DNA of 64,000 nt from Longibacter salinarum (GTDB taxonomy: Bacteria > Bacteroidota > Rhodothermia > Rhodothermales > Salinibacteraceae): assembly GCF_002554795.1 (NCBI RefSeq), contig NZ_PDEQ01000003.1, positions 124,001-188,000 on the forward strand, written 5' to 3'. Shown here in pieces: positions 1 through 9,121 of the stretch. A model generated the notes under the pieces. The model was not told the DNA's origin, did not search any database, and saw nothing but the letters and a program-made list of their open reading frames with translations. A program made the position numbers and the translations under genes. How positions within the stretch are numbered: the stretch's first letter is position 1; each line of letters begins with the position of its first letter.

Positions 1-1950
1 AGCACCGCACTCGGAACGAGCGGCCAGGGTCTTGTCGTGGGCGTCCTCTCCGACTCGTATGACAACTACGACGGCTCCCAGCCGGGTCAGGCGACGGCGA
101 GCGATGACGTGTCGACCGGCGATCTGCCCGGAGGCGGGCGTGTCCAGATTCTTCAGGATTCGAGCACGCCGGCGAGCGACGAGGGCCGAGCGATGATGCA
201 GATTGTTCATGATGTCGCGCCGGGTGCGGACCTTGCCTTCCATACGGCGACGGGCGGCCGCGCAGCTTTCGCAGATGCGATCCGTAGTCTCGCTGCTTCT
301 GGATCACGGGTCGTTGTCGATGATATTCTGTACTTAAACGAACCGGCGTATCAGGATGGGATAGTGACAAGGGCGATCGATGAGGTCGTCCGGCAGGATG
401 ATGTCGTCTACGTAAGTGCAGCAGGCAACACGGGGCGGGACGCGTTCGAGAGCCCGTTTCGCGGGTCGGGGACCGAGGGGCCGCTCGGCGGAGAAATGCA
501 CGATTTTGACCCGGGCCCCGATGTCGATCCTATTCAGCAGATTTCAATTTCGGACGACAGCCAGTTTCAGATCGCTTTTCAATGGTCGCAGCCTTATGCC
601 TCTACGGGAGGTCCAGCTGCGATATCGGATCTCGAAATTTACCTCGTAGACAAGCGGGGTCGACTCCTTCCGTCTGTCCAACCGGAGCGCAGGGATAATG
701 TCGGTGGCGACCCGTTCGAGTTTATCAACGTTCAGGATCTCAGTGTGGACGCAGATGGGGATGGCACGGACGATACGGAGTTTGGCCTCGTCATCGAGCG
801 CATATCAGGGCCCGCACCGGAGCGAATTCGCTACGTTCCGTTCCAGCAACGGGGAGAGATATCCGTCGAGGAATACGCGACCCGTTCGCCGAGTCTGTAT
901 GGCCACCCGAATGCTGAAAGTGCTATCACCGTGGGGGCGACGGCATGGTTCGATACGCCGGAGGCAAATGGAGATCTCACCGCCCCGCTCGTTCACACGT
1001 TCTCTGCGGTAGGGGGAACACCGGTTCTGTTCGATGCTCTCGGACAGGAGATTCCTCCGGTGGTACGGCAGAAACCGGACGTGACGGGGCCCGATGGCAC
1101 GAACACGACCTTTTTCGGTCAACCGCTCAATGATGGAGACGACTTTCCGAACTTTTTTGGCACCTCGGCCGCCGCTCCGCATGTGGCCGCCCTGGCAGCG
1201 ATTATCCGCTCTGGACGTCCAGACGCGACTGCTGAAGTTGTGAAGCGCGCCATCATTGCTTCCGCCGAAGATATCTCTAGCACCCGCGATGACGTGGAAA
1301 CGACGATTGCGGGAGAAGATGCGCAGGGATTCGACTTCTTCAGCGGCACCGGTCTGGTCAGGGGCGATCAGGTGACCGTTTCGGCCTTCCCCGTGCGCGC
1401 GTTTCAAGCACGGGCGACCGAACGTGCGCCCGGCGGACGTGTGATCGTGTCGTGGGAGGAGAAAGAGGCAGCTGGAATTGATACGTACCGTGTCGAACAG
1501 AGCTACGTCGGTCAACCGTTCAACGAGATTGCGTCGGTGCCCAGTTCGGGAGGCGGGGCGTATGAGCAGGCGATTTCGGATGTACGCCCGGGGACGCACA
1601 CCTTCCGGCTCACGTGGACCACCTCAAGCGGAGACCAGATTCGCGGACCAGAAACACAGGTCATGGTTTCCGTTAAGGGTGAGGCTGTCGTCACGAAGCA
1701 GCCGTTTCCGAATCCGACCCGCTCCTCCTTTCGACTAGAGCTGACGGCGAGTCAGTCGCAGAACGTCGTCTTGGCGATGTATGATGTGCTCGGGCGATAC
1801 ATTCGGACGGTCTATACGGGACGGTTGCGAGCAGGCCAGCCCTCACTCATTCAGGTCAATCGCGTTAGTCAGACAGCGAGCGGGCAGCACTTCATTCGCA
1901 TCATTGGGGAGACGTTCGAAACAGTGGTCCCTGTGACGGTCCTGCGGTGA
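1..1950 (+). CDS. Subtilisin-like (S8) secreted peptidase with T9SS sorting domain, 5' end missing
   Basis: The reading frame is open from base 1, so the N-terminus and signal peptide lie outside the window; 649 codons remain. The subtilase fold shows as the Asp motif VGVLSDSYD (first D at residue 18), the oxyanion-type AAGN (N143) and the Ser motif GTSAAAPH (S389). The usual HGT histidine motif is absent. At its place stands DEGRAMMQIVHD (E61, H70), as in a group of planctomycete/Bacteroidota subtilases I recall. The C-terminus has PNPT at about bases 1708–1719, then YDVLGR and a final VLR. This is a type-A sorting domain for outer-membrane T9SS export. It is probably an extracellular protease or protease-like surface protein. 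Activity is uncertain because of the catalytic His question. Confidence 0.85.
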   Translation, partial: STALGTSGQGLVVGVLSDSYDNYDGSQPGQATASDDVSTGDLPGGGRVQILQDSSTPASDEGRAMMQIVHDVAPGADLAFHTATGGRAAFADAIRSLAASGSRVVVDDILYLNEPAYQDGIVTRAIDEVVRQDDVVYVSAAGNTGRDAFESPFRGSGTEGPLGGEMHDFDPGPDVDPIQQISISDDSQFQIAFQWSQPYASTGGPAAISDLEIYLVDKRGRLLPSVQPERRDNVGGDPFEFINVQDLSVDADGDGTDDTEFGLVIERISGPAPERIRYVPFQQRGEISVEEYATRSPSLYGHPNAESAITVGATAWFDTPEANGDLTAPLVHTFSAVGGTPVLFDALGQEIPPVVRQKPDVTGPDGTNTTFFGQPLNDGDDFPNFFGTSAAAPHVAALAAIIRSGRPDATAEVVKRAIIASAEDISSTRDDVETTIAGEDAQGFDFFSGTGLVRGDQVTVSAFPVRAFQARATERAPGGRVIVSWEEKEAAGIDTYRVEQSYVGQPFNEIASVPSSGGGAYEQAISDVRPGTHTFRLTWTTSSGDQIRGPETQVMVSVKGEAVVTKQPFPNPTRSSFRLELTASQSQNVVLAMYDVLGRYIRTVYTGRLRAGQPSLIQVNRVSQTASGQHFIRIIGETFETVVPVTVLR

Positions 1951-2007
1951 ACCGAGCGAGTGTGAAGGCCACTCATAGCACCTGTACATGACGTCGTAGC
2001 AAAAAAA

Positions 2008-2040
2008 AGAGGTGGAAGCGACCCGGTCGCTTCCACCTCT
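2008..2040 (-). terminator. Rho-independent terminator of gyrA
   Basis: A perfect 15-bp inverted repeat (2008–2022 with 2026–2040, 3-nt loop) is followed, in the minus-strand transcript, by eight uridines (A-run at 2001–2008 on +). It lies 30 bases past the gyrA stop. Only this orientation has a T-tract, but the stem may also slow transcripts leaving the subtilase gene. Confidence 0.93.
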
Positions 2041-2069
2041 TCATGTAGATACCTCATAGACGCGACAGA

Positions 2070-4793
2070 TCAGGCGTCATCTGCCTGGCCATTGGCGCCT
2101 GGCTCCTCCGATGCAGCTTCGCTTGTTGCGTCGTCGCCCTCGGCGGTCACGTCCGCTTCTTCAGCAGCGCCGTCGCCTGACGTTGCCTCGTCGTCGATCA
2201 CGACGCGGGTGACATCAGCGATGGAGTCGCCATCCTTGAGGTTGATCACGCGGACACCCTGAGTGTTGCGTCCCATCGTCGAGATCTCGTCGACCGACGT
2301 ACGGATCATGATCCCATTTTCGGTGATGATCATGAGATCCTCGCCGTTGTATACGCCTTTGATCGCAACGAGCTGTCCGGTGCGGTCCGTGCAGTTCATT
2401 GTAATCAGGCCTTTCCCGCCACGGCCCTGGACGCGGTAATTTTCCAGGTGCGTGCGCTTGCCATATCCTTTCTCGGCAATAGCGAGGACATCGACATCGT
2501 CGCGGGCTTCCGGCGGAACGCTGATCATGCCGACCAGCTCCTCGCCGTCCTCCAGACGCATGCCGCGGACGCCACGCGTATTTCGACCCATCGGGCGGGC
2601 GTCTTCCTCGTCGAAGTGAACGGCGCGGCCCCCAGATGATGCAACGACGACCGTGTTCTCTCCACCGGTGAGTGCGGCTTCCAGCAATTCGTCGCCGTCC
2701 TCGATGGAGATTCCAATGATGCCGTCGGTACGCGGACGACTGAATGCTTCGAGCTCCGTTTTCTTCACTTGTCCCTGTCGCGTGGCCATCAGGACATAGT
2801 GGGACGTGAGGAAATCCTCATCCTCAAAGTCATCTTTGGTGACGTTGAGCACCGTACGGATGCTGTCCTCCTTGTCGATCTGGATGTAGTTCCGGATCGA
2901 GCGACCCCGCGCTGTACGGCTTCCTTCCGGAATTTCGAACGGTCGCAGCCAGTAGCACTGGCCGTGGTCGGTGAAGAAGAGCAATACGTCGTGCGAGTGG
3001 CAAACGAACAGGTGTTCGATGTAGTCGTCGTCACGCTTGCCCGAGCCGCGCATGCCGACCCCGCCGCGGCCCTGAGAGCGATATTCGTCCACGCTGGTCC
3101 GTTTCACGAGGCCCTGGTGGGTGACCGTCACGACGACGTGCTCCCGCTCGATCAGGTCCTCGATGATGATGTCGCCACCGGTCTTGTCGATCTCCGTGCG
3201 GCGCTCATCGTTGAACGAATCTTTGACTTCCAGCAACTCATCTTTGATGATCTGCATCCGGAGCTCCTTGCTACCGAGGATGCTCTGGTAGCGCTGAATC
3301 TCCTGGATGATGTCGCGGTACTCACCGGCAATCTTCTCCCGCTCCAAGCCCGTAAGGCGGCTCAGCGTGAGGCGAAGGATCGCACGCGCCTGATCTTCCG
3401 TGAGCCAGTGTCCTTCTTGAGGACGACGTGCAAGGGTTTCGTATTCATCGTCCAGCATGTCCTTGACCGTCGTCTGCGACTTGTCGCTTTCGACGGGCGG
3501 AATCAGCGGGACGCCGAGTTCGCGGAGGTCATCCTCCGTGAGTTGCGACGGATACCGGCCCAGCATCAGGTTTTCGCGAGCGGCGTCCGTATCCGGAGAA
3601 TGGCGGACGATGGTGATCACCGCGTCGAGGTTGTCGAGCGCGAGCGTAAGGCCCTCCAGCACGTGAGCACGCTCCTGCGCTTTCCGCAGGTCGTACTCCG
3701 TCCGGCGAACGACGATCTCGTGCCGGTGATTGACGTAGTGCCGAATCGCGTCCTTGAGCGTGAGTACCTTCGGGCGGCCGTCCACGAGGGCGACCATGTT
3801 GACGCCGAAGGTATCCTGCAGGCGCGAGTTCTTGTAGATCTGGTTCTTGACGATGTCCGGCACCGCGTCCTGCTTCAGCTCCACAACGATGCGCATACCG
3901 TTGCGGTCGCTCTCGTCGCGGAGGTCGGACACGCCTTCGATCCGGTCCTGGCGGACGCGTTCGGCGATCCGCTCCAGCTCCCTCGACTTGTTGACCTGGT
4001 ACGGAATCTCCGTGATCACGAGAGCTTCGCGACCCTTGCGGACCTCCTCCACGTGCATCTTCGCACGCATGACGACGCGTCCGCGGCCCGTGTGGTAGGC
4101 CTCGTAGACGCCGGAATAGCCGTAGATGATGCCTCCCGTCGGAAAGTCCGGAGCGGGAAGATGCTCCATCAGGCCGTCAATGGTTATTTCCGGGTCGTCG
4201 ATGTACGCTACTGTCGCATCGATGGCCTCCCCAAGGTTGTGCGGCGGAATCTTCGTCGCCATTCCGACCGCGATGCCGTCCGCGCCGTTGACGAGCATGT
4301 TCGGGAAAGCCGCTGGGAGAACCGTCGGCTCTTCGAGCGTGCCGTCGAAGTTTTCGCGCGTGTCGACCGTTTCCTTGTCCAGGTCGGCCAGCATCTCTTC
4401 GGCGATCTTCGTCATGCGTGCCTCGGTATACCGCATCGCTGCAGCCGAGTCGCCGTCGATCGAGCCGAAGTTGCCCTGCCCGTCCACGAGCGGGTAGCGC
4501 ATCGAAAAGTCCTGCGCCAGGCGGACGAGCGTGTCGTACACCGACGAGTCGCCGTGAGGGTGGTACTTACCCAGCACCTCCCCGACGATACGAGCGCTCT
4601 TTTTGTAGGCAGCTCCAGCCGTCAGGTTGAGTTCGCTCATGCCGAACAGCACACGACGGTGCACCGGCTTGAGGCCGTCCCGCACATCCGGTAGGGCGCG
4701 GCTGACGATCACCGACATGGAGTAGTCGATGTAGGAGGACTTCATCTCCTCCTCAATATTAATCGGAATGATGCGGCTTTCTTCCGCTACCAT
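2070..4793 (-). CDS. gyrA: DNA gyrase subunit A
   Basis: Type IIA topoisomerase subunit that cuts and rejoins DNA and, with GyrB, introduces negative supercoils. The 907 residues include the N-terminal breakage-reunion domain with catalytic Tyr122 in the [11 protein letters not shown] context, a coiled-coil region, and a C-terminal beta-pinwheel with the gyrase-specific GyrA box QGRGGKG. The box points to gyrase rather than topoisomerase IV. Numbering matches E. coli: the quinolone-determining positions are Ser83 and Asp87 (GDSSVYD), the sensitive type. The last ~45 residues form an acidic, disordered tail, longer than usual and in keeping with an acidic proteome. The ATG at 4793 gives [10 protein letters not shown], the expected GyrA start. 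It is a single transcription unit ended by the hairpin at 2008–2040. Confidence 0.98.
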   Translation of the reverse strand: MVAEESRIIPINIEEEMKSSYIDYSMSVIVSRALPDVRDGLKPVHRRVLFGMSELNLTAGAAYKKSARIVGEVLGKYHPHGDSSVYDTLVRLAQDFSMRYPLVDGQGNFGSIDGDSAAAMRYTEARMTKIAEEMLADLDKETVDTRENFDGTLEEPTVLPAAFPNMLVNGADGIAVGMATKIPPHNLGEAIDATVAYIDDPEITIDGLMEHLPAPDFPTGGIIYGYSGVYEAYHTGRGRVVMRAKMHVEEVRKGREALVITEIPYQVNKSRELERIAERVRQDRIEGVSDLRDESDRNGMRIVVELKQDAVPDIVKNQIYKNSRLQDTFGVNMVALVDGRPKVLTLKDAIRHYVNHRHEIVVRRTEYDLRKAQERAHVLEGLTLALDNLDAVITIVRHSPDTDAARENLMLGRYPSQLTEDDLRELGVPLIPPVESDKSQTTVKDMLDDEYETLARRPQEGHWLTEDQARAILRLTLSRLTGLEREKIAGEYRDIIQEIQRYQSILGSKELRMQIIKDELLEVKDSFNDERRTEIDKTGGDIIIEDLIEREHVVVTVTHQGLVKRTSVDEYRSQGRGGVGMRGSGKRDDDYIEHLFVCHSHDVLLFFTDHGQCYWLRPFEIPEGSRTARGRSIRNYIQIDKEDSIRTVLNVTKDDFEDEDFLTSHYVLMATRQGQVKKTELEAFSRPRTDGIIGISIEDGDELLEAALTGGENTVVVASSGGRAVHFDEEDARPMGRNTRGVRGMRLEDGEELVGMISVPPEARDDVDVLAIAEKGYGKRTHLENYRVQGRGGKGLITMNCTDRTGQLVAIKGVYNGEDLMIITENGIMIRTSVDEISTMGRNTQGVRVINLKDGDSIADVTRVVIDDEATSGDGAAEEADVTAEGDDATSEAASEEPGANGQADDA

Positions 4794-5274
4794 GCTCGCT
4801 TTAGATTATTTCAGGCACTCATCCCGCGCCCGGTTGCTCCGTGGATTCGGCGTGTCCGCTCCGTGCTCTCGTTCGCTGGCAGGGCGGAACACGTTAGCCC
4901 CGATCTCCCGGGCAGCGTGCGCGTTTCACTATCACAGTAATGTACCATTGAGACGGGAGAAACTCCACTTCTGAGCGCCCTGAATGGCCTCCTCAAGGGG
5001 CCTCCGTAGAGGTTTCACAGGGTGCGCAAAATCAACGACGAAAGGGTTTCCCTTACGGGTGGATTTTCATGCAGAGATGGCCTGTTTGGCGGATGGATCG
5101 GGCGCCGTCATGGCACGGAGGTCGCCCGGTGGAAGCGTCGCACGACCGTGGGGCGCTCAGGGCATGAGAAACGGTATGCGCGCCTAGAATGGACCGACAT
5201 CGCGTCATCGAAGTTGATGTCGATGCCACGTGTCGTCCCGATTTCGACGAAATGATGCCGACGCTTCTCCGAAT
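4794..5274. other. Intergenic region between divergent gyrA and phosphodiesterase genes
   Basis: These 481 bases separate two divergent genes and must hold both promoters. Several short frames cross it, but none has a convincing start, composition or domain. I see no clean Bacteroidota -33/-7 pair, no strong hairpin and no phased 7/8-nt array. Confidence 0.6.
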
Positions 5275-6255
5275 ATGACTTTGAGTCGCTTTTCGACTGC
5301 TCTCTCACTTCTGCCGCTGGCCCTCGTTATGCTTTCTCCGACCCAACGATCGCCACTGTACACCCCGCAGGATCACGGTGCGTCTCGCGCGGCCGACACC
5401 TCGGCGCTCGTTCCAGACGGATTGGACTTGCAGGGGCATCGCGGAGCACGGGGACTCGCGCCGGAAAACACGATACCTGCGTTCAAAAAGGCTCTCGACC
5501 TCGGCGTCACCACGCTGGAGCTGGATGTCGTGATCAGTGGAGACGGCCAGGTCGTCGTCTCGCACGAACCGTGGATGTCCAATGTCATCTGCACGCAGCC
5601 GATCGGCACGCCGGTGCAAGAAGGGACGGAGCGTGAGCATAACATCTACGAAATGACGTACGACGAGGTGAAATCGTACGACTGTGGCACGCGCATGCAT
5701 CCGCGCTTTCCGGAGCAGGTGCGGCAGCCCGCGCAGAAGCCGTTGCTCGGGGACGTCATCGAGATGGCAGAGGCGTACGCTGCCAATCACAGCCGCGGAC
5801 CCGTCTTTTACAACATCGAGACGAAAATCCGTCCGAAGTGGGAGGGGACATTCACACCGGGACCGGAGGAGTTTACGGATGCGGTCCTCAGTGTCATCGA
5901 CGAAAATGGTGTGTCCAGGCGAGCGACCCTGCAGTCGTTTGATCCACGAACGCTCATCGTCGCTCATGCGCGGCAGTATCCGGGTCGCCTCGCCTTACTG
6001 GTGGCAGCGTCCGCAGACAATGGCGTATCCGGAAACCTGGAGATGCTGCCGTTTACGCCCGACATCTACAGTCCGGACCATGAGCTCGTGACCGATGCGT
6101 TGCTGACGGAGGCGCATGGCCGCGGGATGGAGGTGATTCCGTGGACCGTAAACGATCCGTCGAGAATGACGGCGCTCGTCGAGCTGGGGGTCGACGGTCT
6201 AATCACGGACTATCCCGACCGGGCCGTCGCGGTGCTGCCCTCGTGGGCACGATAG
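5275..6255 (+). CDS. Secreted glycerophosphodiester phosphodiesterase
   Basis: GDPD-family enzyme that hydrolyses glycerophosphodiesters to glycerol-3-phosphate and an alcohol, probably periplasmic. The ATG at 5275 puts a hydrophobic signal peptide (residues 1–25) at the N-terminus; the in-frame GTG at 5230 would bury it behind a polar leader. The TIM-barrel metal and catalytic residues are visible: HRGARG (H55, R56), ENT just after, LELDV (E82, D84) and SHEPW (H97). The C-terminal VIPWTVNDP and DGLITDYPD strands are typical of the family. At 326 residues it is close to GlpQ length. The hybrid kinase on the opposite strand ends 54 bp away. Confidence 0.9.
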   Translation: MTLSRFSTALSLLPLALVMLSPTQRSPLYTPQDHGASRAADTSALVPDGLDLQGHRGARGLAPENTIPAFKKALDLGVTTLELDVVISGDGQVVVSHEPWMSNVICTQPIGTPVQEGTEREHNIYEMTYDEVKSYDCGTRMHPRFPEQVRQPAQKPLLGDVIEMAEAYAANHSRGPVFYNIETKIRPKWEGTFTPGPEEFTDAVLSVIDENGVSRRATLQSFDPRTLIVAHARQYPGRLALLVAASADNGVSGNLEMLPFTPDIYSPDHELVTDALLTEAHGRGMEVIPWTVNDPSRMTALVELGVDGLITDYPDRAVAVLPSWAR

Positions 6256-6309
6256 CAGGTGCGGAGGGTTACTGCCGATCTCGCCTACGGCACCTGATCG
6301 TGGTGGCTG

Positions 6310-8478
6310 CTACCGATCGGAGGCGAGGACCTGATCGACCATGTCGAGAAGTTGATCCGACGTGAATGGCTTGCCGAGGTAGGCATCGAAGCCGGCCTCG
6401 ATGAAGCGCTCCCGGTCGCCCGAGAGAGCAAACGCTGTCAGCGCGATGATTGGGGTTTGCGCATAATTTGGCAGGGCACGCAACTGTGGCAGCAGGTCCA
6501 GTCCGCTGCCGCCCCCTTCCAGGTTGATGTCGAGGATGATGACATCGTAGGCGGCTTTGCCGAAGGAGCGATTCTCCTGTGCGGCCTGCAGCGCGTCGTC
6601 GGCTGCATTGACGATCGTAACGTCGTGGTAGGTAGAGAGAATTCGGTCGATGAGCGCCTGCGTCTCGGGGTTGTCTTCCGCGACCAGGATGCGGTGCCCC
6701 TGCTGATGTCGTGCGAGTCTGGAGTGGGGCGACGGTTCGGCACCATTCGCGCCTCGTACCGTCGGAAAGGTGACGACGAACGTACTGCCTTTATTTTTGC
6801 TGCTCCGAACGCTGATTTGTCCCGAGAGATGATCCACGAGGTGTTTGGTGATGGCGAGCCCGAGGCCGCTCCCTTCATGCGTCCGCTTCATCCCCGCGCT
6901 TTCCTGTTTGAACACATCGAACAGCTGCGGTAGGAACTCCTCGCTGATTCCGACGCCGGTGTCCTTGACGCGAATCTCGATGCCGCCATTGGGCGACGGT
7001 TGGACCTCCTGCTCATCCTCGTCGTCTGAAAACGGCGTTGGGTTGGGGAAGGGGGCGTCTCGAACGACGACGGTAATCTCGCCGCTATCGGTAAACTTGA
7101 TCGCGTTGCCGATGAGGTTCGAAAGAATGCGGTCCAGGGCGCCCTCATCGAGCATGGCATACCGCGATTCCGGGAGCCGCTCGATACGCAGCGTCAGGTT
7201 TTTATTGTCGGCCAGGGGCTGCATGAGGTCGACGTGATCCTCCACATGCTGCGGAACGTCGATCATCTGGAGGTTGAGCTCCATTTCGCCCGATTCCAGC
7301 ATGGAGAGATCCAGCACAGAATTGAGCGTATCCAGGAGTCGTTTTCCGCTCTGCTCGATGAGCTGCGGAATCCGACGCTGCGTGCTCGGGAGTTCGTCGG
7401 TGAGAATGTCTGCGAATCCGATAATCGCGGTTAGGGGTGTGCGGATTTCGTGGCTCATGTTGGCGAGAAAGGCAGACTTCAACTGGTTCATCGTTTCTGC
7501 CTCGTCGCGAGCCTCGATGAGCTGCTGCTCGTACCGACGGCGTTCGGTGATATCCTCCACGATGCCGACACCGCCCATCACCTCACCGGCCTCCGATCGG
7601 ATACTGTTGAACAGGCAGCGGACGGGCGTCACCTTGTCCGCCGTGACGGATTCGTAATCCCCCTCGTAGGCCCCGCTTCCGTGCTCAAGAGCGTCTTTGA
7701 CCGCTCGGATCATCTTCGAGTCGTGGAGATCTTCGAGCATGTTCAGCCCGATCAACTGCTCACGCGAAGAGCCAATGATCCGAACAAAGTTGTTGTTGCA
7801 CTGCGTGATGCATCCGTTCGCATCGAAGTGTAAAATGCCGAGCGGGGACTGGTTGAAGATATGCTTGTACTTCATCCGGTTGGCCCGCATGGCCTGGTCA
7901 TAGCGGCGCTCAAACGTAATCTCACGGAGGGCGCCGTGAACGCGACGCACCCCACCCGGACCGTGAATCGGTTGTCCGTAGTCGCATACCCACCGGACAT
8001 GGTCGGACCGCGACTGGATTCTGTATTCGGTCACCATTCGCGAGCCGCTGGCGAGGTGCTCTCGGTGGCGGCGGACGAGCATGCGGTCGGCCGGATGAAC
8101 GTGATCGAGCCAGTCACCATCCGCGAGCAGACGTCCTTGGGAGATTCCAATCATTCGGGAGAACGAGGAGGAGGCCCACGTCAGCTTGAACGTCGGTGAG
8201 TCGGAATCCCCATGCGTCAACTCAAGATCATACGCGGCATCTGTGGTCAGATCGACCAACGACCGATATCGCTTCGCGGCCTCGCGGAGACTCTGGACCT
8301 CTTGTTTAAGCGAGTCGATTTCAGCCCGCAGAGCCGCAGGATTGTCCGACTCGACGGCGGACGAATTGCGATTGCTCGCCTCAGAAGACGTTTCGTCGTC
8401 ATCGACGGGCTCATCAGAGTCGTTCCCGTTGGCCGCGCCGGGAGGACGGGCGTCCGAGCTGGGGGCGCTGGCATCCAT
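6310..8478 (-). CDS. Hybrid sensor histidine kinase/response regulator with two PAS domains
   Basis: A 722-residue soluble signalling protein with no membrane segment. Order: a charged, low-complexity N-terminus (1–50), a short coiled coil (50–70), PAS 1 (about 75–190), PAS 2 (about 200–315), a second coiled coil, HisKA with MSHEIRTPL (phospho-acceptor H343), HATPase_c with the N box (N458), G1 DTGVGI and G2 GSGLGLAI, then a C-terminal receiver domain with acidic EDN (601–603), phospho-acceptor D650 and K703. It should sense a cytoplasmic cue such as redox state or a small ligand and phosphorylate its own receiver. No output regulator sits next to it, so the target is unknown. ATG start at 8478. 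Confidence 0.93.
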   Translation of the reverse strand: MDASAPSSDARPPGAANGNDSDEPVDDDETSSEASNRNSSAVESDNPAALRAEIDSLKQEVQSLREAAKRYRSLVDLTTDAAYDLELTHGDSDSPTFKLTWASSSFSRMIGISQGRLLADGDWLDHVHPADRMLVRRHREHLASGSRMVTEYRIQSRSDHVRWVCDYGQPIHGPGGVRRVHGALREITFERRYDQAMRANRMKYKHIFNQSPLGILHFDANGCITQCNNNFVRIIGSSREQLIGLNMLEDLHDSKMIRAVKDALEHGSGAYEGDYESVTADKVTPVRCLFNSIRSEAGEVMGGVGIVEDITERRRYEQQLIEARDEAETMNQLKSAFLANMSHEIRTPLTAIIGFADILTDELPSTQRRIPQLIEQSGKRLLDTLNSVLDLSMLESGEMELNLQMIDVPQHVEDHVDLMQPLADNKNLTLRIERLPESRYAMLDEGALDRILSNLIGNAIKFTDSGEITVVVRDAPFPNPTPFSDDEDEQEVQPSPNGGIEIRVKDTGVGISEEFLPQLFDVFKQESAGMKRTHEGSGLGLAITKHLVDHLSGQISVRSSKNKGSTFVVTFPTVRGANGAEPSPHSRLARHQQGHRILVAEDNPETQALIDRILSTYHDVTIVNAADDALQAAQENRSFGKAAYDVIILDINLEGGGSGLDLLPQLRALPNYAQTPIIALTAFALSGDRERFIEAGFDAYLGKPFTSDQLLDMVDQVLASDR

Positions 8479-8789
8479 GATGAAATGGGCTCGCGGAGGA
8501 AATACGTAAACCGGAAGTTATGCTCCTGATAAAGATACACCGCGCCCTATGAGGGCCCTTAAAGCCAAAGCTACAAGAGAGGGCGGTACAGAGCGTCCTT
8601 TCCCGTCACACTTTTTTCTAAATATATGCAAGCCATTGCGGATAGTCACATGTCCACGCCACAAGAAAATGTGTCACACCTTGGGAAAAGGTATGTCAGC
8701 GGAGCGAGGATCGATGATCAGGCCGAACGAACCTGTACGCGTGTAGGTATTGACATCCGATGGTTTTAATTCTCAATGCCTGAAGTCGC
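8479..8789. other. Intergenic region, nothing clear
   Basis: These 311 bases lie between the divergent kinase gene and a small membrane-protein gene. There is an AT-rich patch around 8610–8640 and a weak 5-bp hairpin near 8675. Neither is strong enough to name. No credible ORF. Confidence 0.5.
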
Positions 8790-9047
8790 ATGTCAAATCG
8801 CGAGTCTGCCGATGTCGTCCGAAACTACAACACGTGGAAACGTCTAGCACCGCTCGGGCTGCTGGGCGTGGGACTTGGAGCGAGCCTTCTCGGACATGCT
8901 ACGCTGAAGAAGGCCACCTGCGACCGAACGTGGCCCTGGGTCGTCACGGGAACGCTGAGTCTGGTCGTGCTGAATGCAGGACTGAGCATGTTCGGCGATG
9001 CTGTCAAACATCGAACGATTTATGAGATCCGAACCGGTGCGGACTGA
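8790..9047 (+). CDS. Small two-helix membrane protein, unknown function
   Basis: An 85-residue protein with a short polar N-terminus (MSNRESADVVRNYNTWKR), a first membrane helix at about residues 19–37, a short loop with one Cys, a second helix at about 49–66, and a polar tail. I do not recognise the family. The hydrophobic pattern, the ATG and its position before the TonB receptor gene (75 bp gap, same strand) favour a real gene. No clear ribosome-binding site is visible, which is normal for this phylum. Confidence 0.6.
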   Translation: MSNRESADVVRNYNTWKRLAPLGLLGVGLGASLLGHATLKKATCDRTWPWVVTGTLSLVVLNAGLSMFGDAVKHRTIYEIRTGAD

Positions 9048-9121
9048 ACTGGCGCGGACCATCATCGACTGAAAAAAGCTCATTCCGCCCTACAGGGGGG
9101 ATCTCTCGCCATCACGACCAT

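Noticed and set aside
2769-4694. Long open frame on + opposite gyrA
   Set aside because: It is the antisense shadow of gyrA; no domain, and gyrA is certain.
4918-5230. Small genes in the gyrA upstream region
   Set aside because: Short overlapping frames without domains, signal peptides or consistent start context.
8549-8746. Small gene upstream of the 85-residue protein
   Set aside because: No recognisable features, biased composition of an intergenic region.
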